From NCBI RefSeq assembly GCF_034931025.1, contig NZ_JAYGIL010000010.1, forward strand, positions 1 through 64,000: a DNA stretch of 64,000 nt. The letters are read 5' to 3'. Shown here in pieces: positions 25,822 through 32,561 of the stretch. Below the pieces are notes generated by a model. It had not been told where the DNA came from. It made no database searches and saw only the letters and a program-made list of their open reading frames with translations. This DNA comes from Arcicella gelida. Lineage in GTDB: Bacteria; Bacteroidota; Bacteroidia; Cytophagales; Spirosomataceae. Numbering within the stretch: the stretch's first letter is position 1; each line of letters opens with the position of its first letter. The position numbers and the translations under genes were made by a program.

Positions 25822-25865
25822 AACTCGCTAATATACAAAAGTTTTTGTAGTATTTTTTGTATTGC
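25822..25865 (-). repeat. 44-bp spacer box, copy 3
   Basis: AACTCGCTAATATACA to TATTTTTTGTATTGC, directly adjoining GACAGCT of the SMI1/KNR4 cassette end. Confidence 0.7.
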
Positions 25866-25929
25866 TAATACAAGTTTTTGTGTTTACTAAAATAGTTGTT
25901 TTATTAATAATTCTAAAAAATTCTCTTAA

Positions 25930-26150
25930 TTAAATTTAATTGTCCAAACAGACTAACAATTTTCGAAAGACTTACTTTACCAACATGGGCATAAATATAA
26001 ATGAGAAACAAGCCCTAAAAACAAAAAAAGCAGGCGAAAACCTGCTCTTCCAAAATCTTGAAGTCGAACGATAACTCCATAAAAGAAACCACCGAAGCCG
26101 ACCGCTAGACTAGCCGTCCGCCCATGTTAAGTTCAAGACTAGTCGTCCAC
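25930..26150. repeat. long palindrome-rich spacer, copy 2
   Basis: This carries the same ordered phrases as 23201-23442, with the central hairpin AGCAGGcgaaaaCCTGCT at 26029-26046. The right part continues with ACTAGCCGTCCGCCCATG and differs from copy 1 after that. Confidence 0.65.
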
Positions 26151-26199
26151 AGAGATGAAACACTACCAAATTTTCCACCAAGGTTTTTGTGCATTATTG

Positions 26200-26796
26200 T
26201 CAATAGTTGTAACCTGTAGGTTGTTTCTCTAATTCTGTTCTCTTGTCAATGTATTCAAAGTGATTGTATTCGTCTTTGATGCCTGTCAAAATAACTTTGC
26301 CTGTGTCCAACCAAGAAATGACTTTATTAATTTCAGTTTCAAGGTCGGGATAAAAACTGTTTAATAATGTAGCTTGTTCTACTTCATTCAAATCGTCCCA
26401 AGTCTCCTCATAATTATTAATTCCAGGTACTTCAACTCGTAATCCGTAGCCCAAGCCTAAGCTGTCAAAAAAGTTATATCCCTTACAATATAGGTCATAG
26501 AAAGTCATTAAGATTTCTGGCAGTTCTTTGTTGCGATTTAAAGACTTTGTCAACAGTTTGCGGATTCGCCTTGTTTCAAGTTGTCTTTTGTCAATATGCT
26601 TTTCTAAAAGTCTGAACAAACCATATTTTGCATTGTCAGTTTTATAACCATACGAAATGAGGTCTAAATAGTCGTCAGAGTTAAGGATTGTTTCAAGTCG
26701 CTTGTCGGCATATAACCATTGCTCAAATTCTAAAGCAGTTTTGTCACCACTTAAAGTGTCAAAAAATATTTGTTCTATGTCAGCTGGAAGTGTCAT
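26200..26796 (-). CDS. unknown soluble protein in a cassette-like unit
   Basis: I do not recognise this 198-residue protein. It has no signal peptide or membrane segment, is acidic and mostly helical (FFDTLSGDKTALEFEQWLYADKRLETIL, then LFRLLEKHIDKRQLETRRIRKLL), and has a conserved-looking glycine loop FFDSLGLGYGLRVEVPG. Such proteins are often immunity-like or stress-linked, but nothing proves it here. The start is ten bases inside the end TACAGGCAAC. The stop lies in TACAGGTTACAAC, a complementary end with three extra bases, so the gene occupies one unit of the array. Confidence 0.65.
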   Translation of the reverse strand: MTLPADIEQIFFDTLSGDKTALEFEQWLYADKRLETILNSDDYLDLISYGYKTDNAKYGLFRLLEKHIDKRQLETRRIRKLLTKSLNRNKELPEILMTFYDLYCKGYNFFDSLGLGYGLRVEVPGINNYEETWDDLNEVEQATLLNSFYPDLETEINKVISWLDTGKVILTGIKDEYNHFEYIDKRTELEKQPTGYNY

Positions 26797-26810
26797 TTAA
26801 AATTACAGGC

Positions 26811-26854
26811 AACTCGCTAATATGCGAAAGTTTTGTAGTACTTTTTGTATTATT
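26811..26854 (-). repeat. 44-bp spacer box, copy 4
   Basis: AACTCGCTAATATGCG to GTACTTTTTGTATTATT. It is joined at its end to inverted-repeat element copy D at the same base as copy 1 is joined to copy A. Confidence 0.7.
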
Positions 26855-27007
26855 CCCAAACTAGTCTTAAACTCTCTAAAACTAAATAAGAGCCTCACAC
26901 TCGAAAGGGCTTATTGAATATATTAAAATACTTCAAGGCAAAAGGAATATTTATCCCTGATACATTCTACGGGCGTAACGCTCATGTGCATTTTGAATTC
27001 TTAGGGA
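26855..27007. repeat. inverted-repeat element, copy D
   Basis: The left end CCCAAACTAGTCTTA, the core GGCTTATTGAATATATTAAA and GGAATATTTATCCCTGATAC match copies B and E. The right end is decayed (TTTTGAATTCTTAGGG) and runs to the stop codon of the ATPase gene. Confidence 0.65.
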
Positions 27008-27009
27008 AA

Positions 27010-27753
27010 CTATACGTAGTATTTTAAAACATAATCAATAAACCAACGAGGTAATAAATCCGAATCAACCTCTAATTTTAACTTACCCTCTATTTTTGTT
27101 GCGATAAGTCTGAATTCCTTTTCTGAATTATCAAACAAATAACATTTATCAGTGTTCTCAATAGCATCGATGAGGTTCTTCAATGTATTGTAATACCTAC
27201 TCTGTATTTTGTCAGAATCAACTCCATGTCCTCCTTTTACCACCCTGTTCTCAACCCTTGAGATATTAACCTCTGGATCATCAATACATATAAAGTACAA
27301 GTAAGTTTTGTATCCGTTTTGTTTTGCCTCAGCTATTTCCTGAATTTTTGACGGGTGACTCATCACTGTTTCAAAACAAAAATCAATCTTTTGTTTTTGT
27401 ACATGATGTCTTAAAAACGCACTTATCAAAGCACCTTCATAGCTGTGCGTCTCTTTTTGAATATCTATAATAACATTCTCTTTTACTGTAATATCTATAG
27501 GTCGTTTATCCTTGCTCGACTTTTCTATCAGTGATTTCGCTCGCTCAGTTTTATAAAAATCATCTAAATCCGCTTGTGTCAGGCTTAAATCGTAATCATT
27601 CAAGTCAACATATCCCTTTGTTGCGAGTTCTTTTTCTATCAGGTCTGCATTTAAGAAAGGGCCTGTCTTATATTTTTTAGAAAAAGATTCAAACAAAGTA
27701 CTTTTACCTGAACCATTTGGTCCTGCAAAAACCCTTAACCTTGGCTTTGACAT
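27010..27753 (-). CDS. zeta-toxin-like P-loop ATPase/kinase
   Basis: The 247-residue protein opens with a Walker A motif in VFAGPNGSGKSTLFESF and then FLNADLIEKEL, where zeta toxins place a catalytic Asp. FCFETVMSHPSKIQEIAEAK (near residue 117) matches the substrate-side FETT-like motif, and KGGHGVDSDKIQSRYYNTL contains the Arg-rich lid of these kinases. Zeta toxins phosphorylate UDP-N-acetylglucosamine and block cell-wall synthesis. Related proteins in Bacteroidota are called only ATPases. The preceding small gene, four bases upstream, is the likely antitoxin. A decayed copy of the gene junction lies at 8780-8858. Confidence 0.75.
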   Translation of the reverse strand: MSKPRLRVFAGPNGSGKSTLFESFSKKYKTGPFLNADLIEKELATKGYVDLNDYDLSLTQADLDDFYKTERAKSLIEKSSKDKRPIDITVKENVIIDIQKETHSYEGALISAFLRHHVQKQKIDFCFETVMSHPSKIQEIAEAKQNGYKTYLYFICIDDPEVNISRVENRVVKGGHGVDSDKIQSRYYNTLKNLIDAIENTDKCYLFDNSEKEFRLIATKIEGKLKLEVDSDLLPRWFIDYVLKYYV

Positions 27754-27757
27754 AGCA

Positions 27758-28015
27758 CTATTTTCGTTCTAAAATCATCCCTTTTTTAAATCTTGAAGTA
27801 TCCACTTCATGTTTATCTAGGGTTCTTAATACCACCTCGCTTTTGTCAGGGTTTATAGAAATAATCTTGCCGTCTCTTATGATTTTTACTGTCAAACCCA
27901 AAGCTGCAGAAGTTCTGATTGCTTTGGAAGATGCTATTTTTGCAGATTGAAGAAGGATTTGTTCTTCATTCGTGTGATGACTGCCTTTCTCACGTTTTGT
28001 TGCTCTGCTTCTCAT
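27758..28015 (-). CDS. small partner of the zeta-like ATPase, putative antitoxin
   Basis: This 85-residue basic protein reads MRSRATKREKGSHHTNEEQI, then LGLTVKIIRDGKIISINPDKSEVVLR. It has a helical N-terminus and a small beta-strand C-terminal part. It is not a classical epsilon antitoxin, but the gene order (small gene first, four-base gap) and co-decay with the ATPase gene at 8.8 kb indicate a pair. Upstream, 28095-28103 carries GTGTACAAC followed by a diverged 44-bp box (28101-28134). Only spacer sequence lies between 28016 and 28175. Confidence 0.6.
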   Translation of the reverse strand: MRSRATKREKGSHHTNEEQILLQSAKIASSKAIRTSAALGLTVKIIRDGKIISINPDKSEVVLRTLDKHEVDTSRFKKGMILERK

Positions 28016-28175
28016 TATCTTATATTTTAGTATTCAAATCAGCTTTTGTATTGAACTTTCTTTCATAAAGCTCGATAATTTTATTCTACACATTGTGTAC
28101 AACTCGTAAATATACGCATGTTTATTGTTTTTCCCTAGAACTAAGTAATGGATATAAACTAAGCAATTATTAACT

Positions 28176-28356
28176 CCCAAACCTAGTCTTAGGATTTCCT
28201 AACACCTAAAATAAGCAAGAGACTGACGCTCGAAAGGGCTTATTGAAGATATTAAAATGTTTCAAGGCAAAAGGAATATTTATCCCTGATACATTGTACG
28301 AGCGTGACGCTCTTTAACATTTTGAGTCGTAGGAAACAACCTACGATTCGTTTGAG
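28176..28356. repeat. inverted-repeat element, copy E (181 bp)
   Basis: This is a nearly full-length copy: left end CCCAAACCTAGTCTTAGG, internal palindrome GAGCGTGACGCTC, right end GTCGTAGGAAACAACCTACGA then TTCGTTTGAG. Together with copy D it brackets the zeta-like pair in the same orientation. Confidence 0.7.
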
Positions 28357-28401
28357 ATATTATGTTTTTGATAAAATCTTTAAAATCCATATTTAATATT
28401 T

Positions 28402-28890
28402 TTAGTCTACTTCATTTTGTGTAAAGTACATACATAAATTCTTTGAGCCTTTCTTTTCATATGTATTATGAGGAATATTGTAAATGTCAAGGATTAGTTG
28501 TTCAACATACTTTGATTGTCTATTAGACATTGTAAAATATGTAAAGTAAACTAACATTTCATCGCTAAAGTCTTTTGTTTTAAAATGATTAATTATTCTA
28601 TTAAGGATATGTCCTTTTCCAACATATAAACACTTCATATGAAATAAATTGTGTGTGTCACAATATGCGTCTTTGTGCCATAAAAAATATATTCCTTCAT
28701 TTGTGTCAATAGTCCATTCTTTAAGATGATTATCACTACAAATTGAAGTGTCGGTAAACCACCCAATATTTGAATGGCAGATATTGTAAAGAGTAAACTT
28801 AAAATTTGTTTCTTCTTTTATAATATCGTCAAATGTAGTATTTTGTGAATTGCACGTGCAATTACAAACACCTTCAAAGCATTTTGTCAT
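28402..28890 (-). CDS. GIY-YIG-domain protein
   Basis: The start is placed at the ATG at 28890 (MTKCFEGVCNCTC). An open frame continues 35 codons further, but that part resembles spacer. The 162-residue protein has a GIY-YIG nuclease-like core: EGIYFLWHKDAY (GIY), MKCLYVGKGHILNRIINHF (YVG, then Arg), and YVEQLILDIYN with the metal-binding Glu. The order and spacing of these residues suggest an active fold. The N-terminal cysteines (CNCTC) are unusual. It could be a small nuclease of mobile-element or defence type. The target is unknown. Confidence 0.6.
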   Translation of the reverse strand: MTKCFEGVCNCTCNSQNTTFDDIIKEETNFKFTLYNICHSNIGWFTDTSICSDNHLKEWTIDTNEGIYFLWHKDAYCDTHNLFHMKCLYVGKGHILNRIINHFKTKDFSDEMLVYFTYFTMSNRQSKYVEQLILDIYNIPHNTYEKKGSKNLCMYFTQNEVD

Positions 28891-29125
28891 AATAGTAGTA
28901 TCCTTAAAAATTGCCACCAACTTTTTGGAGCTTGGCGAAGTGGGGGAATTAGAAACACAAATGCCAAATAGAAGTACAATTGTTAAATTCAGCACTTCTG
29001 CCTACATTTTGCCAAACCCTTGTTGAACTAAACCTCTGGTAGCTTTTGGCTTCTCAAGGTTCTATCTTTGCATAAATTACAAACTATTTTTAAGATGACA
29101 AAATAGAAACATCTGAAGCCCAAAA

Positions 29126-29283
29126 AACAAAAAAAGCAGGCAAAAACCTGCTCTTCCAAAATCTTTAAGTCGAACGATAACTCCATAAAAGAAACCACTG
29201 AAACCGACTGCTCAAGCTAAGTTCAATACTAAGCGTCCCTCATTCCTTCATGGTTTGGCTTTCAGCCACCACGAAACCTTAGC
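29126..29283. repeat. long palindrome-rich spacer, copy 3 (right part)
   Basis: It begins near the central hairpin AGCAGGcaaaaaCCTGCT (29136-29153) and ends with TTTCATGGTTTGGCTttcAGCCACCACGAAACC, as in copy 1. The left part of the family is missing. Bases 28996-29125 hold no gene that I can see. Confidence 0.65.
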
Positions 29284-29318
29284 TATTGTGCGTTCGTGTA
29301 ATCCGCAATAAGCCTCAA

Positions 29319-30077
29319 TTAATATAATGTCCTAAAAATGTCATGAAAAGGCTCTGAAAACTTCGATTTAAATCGATAATCTACTTTATTTCTTAATAAA
29401 AAAGTAAATGGCTTATTAGCGGAATATGTGAACTCCTTTAAATATTCTAAATTATCTAGGTTTACACCATTAGTCACATCAAATGACTGATTATTCTTTT
29501 CGAATTCTTCATTAATCTTCCGTAGATAATTAGACATTTCCTTCATGTAATGAGATATTTTCTCGCAATCTTTAAATAATTTAAAGTTTTCCGCTTCGGT
29601 TGTCAGTCCTTCTAACTCCAATTGAACTTCATCAAGTATATCTAATTGGGACTTGTAAAAGTCAATTTTGTCTCTGTTAAGAATTGTATTCTCTCCTTCA
29701 ATTCTGACTGCTATGCCTTTAGATTTGAGTTTCCGTCTTGAACATTTGACAGTTCTGTACAGTTTATTAAGTTGTTTAGTAAAGTCCATTTTCTTTTGAA
29801 TACGGAGTCTCGAAGTTTCTTGATTTTGCTCATACGCTCTAAAAAGTGCTGCTACAGTTCCACCAATAATAGCGACTACTAATACTTGCAACAAACTTTT
29901 TACTATTTCAATTTGAATATGTGTATTATTATTTTTTAGAGGATTATGTTCAATGAAATTATACAATGTCACTAAGGTTACAATGAATAACGATATTATC
30001 GAAACAAAAAAAGCAATTATAAACGCATGTTGTTGTATTCTGATAATCGTTTTGTTTAAAAAGGTCAATCTATTCAT
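29319..30077 (-). CDS. membrane-anchored coiled-coil protein, unknown
   Basis: The 252-residue protein has two N-terminal transmembrane helices (HAFIIAFFVSIISLFIVTLV and SLLQVLVVAIIGGTVAALF), followed by a cytoplasmic helical domain (LRIQKKMDFTKQLNKLYRTVKCSRRKLKSKG, YKSQLDILDEVQLELEGLTTEAENF). I do not recognise the family. Two-helix anchored helical proteins of this style are frequent in defence and stress loci. The gene is bounded by TTGTGCGT at 29286 and ACGCACAA at 30142, complementary ends of one cassette-like unit. Confidence 0.65.
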   Translation of the reverse strand: MNRLTFLNKTIIRIQQHAFIIAFFVSIISLFIVTLVTLYNFIEHNPLKNNNTHIQIEIVKSLLQVLVVAIIGGTVAALFRAYEQNQETSRLRIQKKMDFTKQLNKLYRTVKCSRRKLKSKGIAVRIEGENTILNRDKIDFYKSQLDILDEVQLELEGLTTEAENFKLFKDCEKISHYMKEMSNYLRKINEEFEKNNQSFDVTNGVNLDNLEYLKEFTYSANKPFTFLLRNKVDYRFKSKFSEPFHDIFRTLY

Positions 30078-30147
30078 TTTGGGTTAGTTTTAGTGATTGA
30101 AATTTTAGTGTGTATCTTACTAAGTGGTCTATTTTCACATGACGCAC

Positions 30148-30191
30148 AACTCACTAGTATGCAAAAAGTTTATCGTACTTTTTGTATTGTT
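30148..30191 (-). repeat. 44-bp spacer box, copy 5
   Basis: AACTCACTAGTATGCA to GTACTTTTTGTATTGTT, directly adjoining ACGCACA of the membrane-protein cassette end. Confidence 0.7.
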
Positions 30192-30257
30192 GTGCCAGTT
30201 TTCCACTTCCTAAAGTAGTTGTTTTCTTAGTAATTCTAAACAATTTTCTTGTTTTAA

Positions 30258-30500
30258 ATTTAATTGTCCAAACAGACTATCAATTTTCAAAAGACTTACT
30301 TTATAACATGGGTATAACTATAAATGAGAAACAAGCTCCAAAAACAAAAAGAGTAGGCAAAAACCTGCTCTTCCAAAATCTTCAATTCGAACGACAGCTC
30401 CATAAAAGAAACTAACGAAACCGACCCTAGATGAGCCGTCCGCCTCGGTTAAGTTCAACATCGTCTTCGTCGTGGCTGCAAACCATGCGATAAAGGCGAT
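30258..30500. repeat. long palindrome-rich spacer, copy 4
   Basis: The ordered phrases of 23201-23442 are present, with the central hairpin partly lost (AGTAGGcaaaaaCCTGCT). The segment beyond ends GCGATAAAGGCGATGATA just before the stop codon of the next - strand gene. Confidence 0.6.
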
Positions 30501-30519
30501 GATATTAGCAGCTGTATTT

Positions 30520-31650
30520 TTAAAACTGTTCAAATTTTTCAATTGATATTAAGTATGGATTGCATAATAATGTGCCATCCTCAAACTCAATATGAGATTC
30601 ATTTAAAAAATCTCCTTTACGTTTTTCTATACTATTCAAATATTCCTTGTCTCCTCTGGCGATACTAATTAGATTTTTAAAAATTGTCTTTTCAATGCCA
30701 AAGAAATGTTGTGAATGTCGCTTAATAACTTGATTATACTCTCTTATACCAAATTCCCAAAATGGAAAATCAAACATAAAAGGGAAGTTAGGCGTAAAAA
30801 TGCCAACATATTCTTTATTTGATTTTTTTGAAGTGAATGTTGGAAATGAATATTTACTTTCATTCAATTTCTCTGTGTAGATAATAGCGTCTCCAATAAA
30901 TTGTAATCCCATTTTTTGTAATACACGTTTGTAATGTCCAAATTTTGTAAGATTGAATAAATCTTCATTAGATTCAAATCTTTCTCCACTCGTATAAGGG
31001 TCTTCAACAAGTATCTTGCTGTTAGATAGTTTATTGTTTTCGTTTGCAATGGCAACTTCAAAAATATATCCTTTTAAACTTTGTTCTGTAGTGCTACTAA
31101 AAATAGAAATTCTGTCAAACTGTTCTCTCCATTTATCAAAATCGTTGTCAGTAAATGGAACAATTCTTCTTCGTCCTTTTGCCTCAGATAAAAATATGGA
31201 TTTACTGTTACTTGCAGCAATAAAATCAGGTGTGTCGCCTGAGGACTTCCTTTCAATTCTCACATTATTGAATTCATTACCTAATTTTCGTCCAATAAAG
31301 TCAGAAATATTTGCCATATAAGGGGCGTCCAAATACTCTGAGTTGAAATATCTACAAAGAGTTTGTCCTAATACTCTTGAATTTTCTTTTCGTGAGTCTT
31401 TCCCTTTACCTGGGTGTCCTATTTGAAATTTAAACAAGTCTGTACTTGGAAGAAGATATTTTAAAGCTGGATATTCTGTGCAACACGTTGGCATAGAGAA
31501 GTCATCAAACTCTTCTATTTTGTATAGTGCTGTTAACTTTAGTAAGTTAATATCCAAAGACTTTGCGTAATTATTGGTTGTTTTGTCCAATAAATTTGCC
31601 TGAGGTGTAGGAGGGAATTTATTAAATTCTATATCTATCGTTCTATTCAT
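30520..31650 (-). CDS. PD-(D/E)XK-like protein, putative nuclease
   Basis: The 376-residue protein is of no family I can name. One stretch near residue 133 reads GDTPDFIAASNSKSIFLSEAKGRRR, which fits the PD...ExK metal-binding core of restriction-type nucleases (Asp in PDF, Glu and Lys in EAK). The rest is alpha-beta without membrane segments. A restriction or repair nuclease acting alone in a cassette-like unit is plausible. The upstream side (31740-31830) carries two degenerate versions of the 44-bp box. A 10-bp inverted repeat, TATTGACGAA/TTCGTCAATA, lies at 31694-31733. Confidence 0.55.
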   Translation of the reverse strand: MNRTIDIEFNKFPPTPQANLLDKTTNNYAKSLDINLLKLTALYKIEEFDDFSMPTCCTEYPALKYLLPSTDLFKFQIGHPGKGKDSRKENSRVLGQTLCRYFNSEYLDAPYMANISDFIGRKLGNEFNNVRIERKSSGDTPDFIAASNSKSIFLSEAKGRRRIVPFTDNDFDKWREQFDRISIFSSTTEQSLKGYIFEVAIANENNKLSNSKILVEDPYTSGERFESNEDLFNLTKFGHYKRVLQKMGLQFIGDAIIYTEKLNESKYSFPTFTSKKSNKEYVGIFTPNFPFMFDFPFWEFGIREYNQVIKRHSQHFFGIEKTIFKNLISIARGDKEYLNSIEKRKGDFLNESHIEFEDGTLLCNPYLISIEKFEQF

Positions 31651-31855
31651 TTTCTAATTATTGGTTCCATAATAATATTGCTGACAATGATGGTATTGAC
31701 GAAGTAAAAAGCATCGCTATTTATTTCGTCAATACATATTTAGGCGAAGTGTTTTTGCGAAAGATTTGTGGTACTTTTTGTTTTTTTGTGTATTATTAAT
31801 GTCGTGCTTTTTGTATTGTTAGAGCCTTTTGTGTAATTCCTGACAATTATACAAA

Positions 31856-32092
31856 TTAAAAGTCAACATCTACTAGTTCGCTAACCTTAACTTTCAGGGC
31901 ATCCGCAATCTTTTTTACCATACTAATGGAAGAATTATTCTCAGCTCTCTCAATTCTACCTATTTGGCGTGTATCAAGCCCAGATAACTCTGAGAGTTTT
32001 TCTTGAGATATACCCAAACCCTCTCTTAAGGTAACAATTCTTTTACCTACTTTCTCTAAATAACTTTGATCTCTATATTGTTGCTTTGTCAT
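31856..32092 (-). CDS. XRE-family regulator
   Basis: The 78-residue protein is a single helix-turn-helix domain of the lambda-repressor type: VGKRIVTLREGLGISQEKLSELSGLDTRQIGRIERAENNSSISMVKKIADAL, then KVKVSELV. It is a stand-alone repressor. The palindrome ATTAGGACA...TGTCCTAAT, 32 bases upstream, is its obvious operator. It may also control the divergent transcript that starts near 32175. Confidence 0.85.
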   Translation of the reverse strand: MTKQQYRDQSYLEKVGKRIVTLREGLGISQEKLSELSGLDTRQIGRIERAENNSSISMVKKIADALKVKVSELVDVDF

Positions 32093-32123
32093 TAAGCAAA
32101 CTTGAATATAATAAAGAAAAAAT

Positions 32124-32145
32124 ATTAGGACATATTTGTCCTAAT
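32124..32145. promoter_or_regulatory. operator palindrome for the XRE regulator
   Basis: ATTAGGACA and TGTCCTAAT form nine-base perfect arms around four bases. The same site contains a TTTG (32135-32138) that lies 22 bases before TATATTTG (32161-32168), a Bacteroidota -33/-7 pair on the + strand. Binding would therefore block that promoter. Confidence 0.7.
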
Positions 32146-32175
32146 CTAAATATTTTTGTATATATTTGATTGATT

Positions 32176-32426
32176 TTAGTCATTGATATAAGGTCTCGTT
32201 AGCAAATTCCGACAATTTGATTCTCAACCGAGACAGTAGATTGATGTCCGTGTGACTACTTTGCGTAATTTTGGCAGTGTAGCACATGGGCTACTGCTGT
32301 ATTAGTCTTGAGAAGGCGTCGGAACCTTGCTAAACTGTAGAGCGTAGCCCTGTGCTACATTGCTTTTATAGCCTTCTGCAAGAGACTCGTAAAATAGGTG
32401 CGAGTTATGAAACATTCCTTTTTTTA
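32176..32426 (+). ncRNA. candidate structured RNA
   Basis: No open frame fills this stretch, yet it is dense in complementary segments. GTTAGCAAATTCCGAC (32198) pairs with GTCGGAACCTTGCTAAAC (32318) over two bulges. TGTAGCACATGGGCTAC (32278) pairs with GTAGCCCTGTGCTACA (32344) with one bulge. AGAAGGC (32311) pairs with GCCTTCT (32371). The first two pairings interleave, so they form a pseudoknot or alternate. It begins just after the promoter at 32161-32168 and ends in hairpin ACTCG...CGAGT (32384-32405), followed by a T-run at 32418. No known RNA family is recognised. Confidence 0.45.
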
Positions 32427-32500
32427 TCCCAATCATGTTAAGGCTCTGTTCAGCCTAGATGTCAGTGCATGCCCTAAACAGCGCTACAAGAACATCATCA

Positions 32501-32521
32501 AAGCACCTGTATAAGGTGCTT
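32501..32521 (+). terminator. hairpin ahead of the SusCD locus
   Basis: AAGCACCT pairs with AGGTGCTT over five bases. There is no strong T-run. It may end transcription from the left or act as a leader structure for the gene starting at 32562. Confidence 0.4.
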
Positions 32522-32561
32522 CCCCTGTTTTAATTTATTTATTCATCTAAAAACTAAACCC

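Noticed and set aside
30182..30415. Open frame with the repeated peptide MGITINEKQ
   Set aside because: The peptide recurs in three spacer copies, but the frames end at different places and copy 2 has an early stop. I treat it as part of a non-coding repeat.
32176..32426. tRNA, tmRNA or retron RNA
   Set aside because: There is no CCA end or cloverleaf, no tag frame, and no reverse transcriptase gene nearby.
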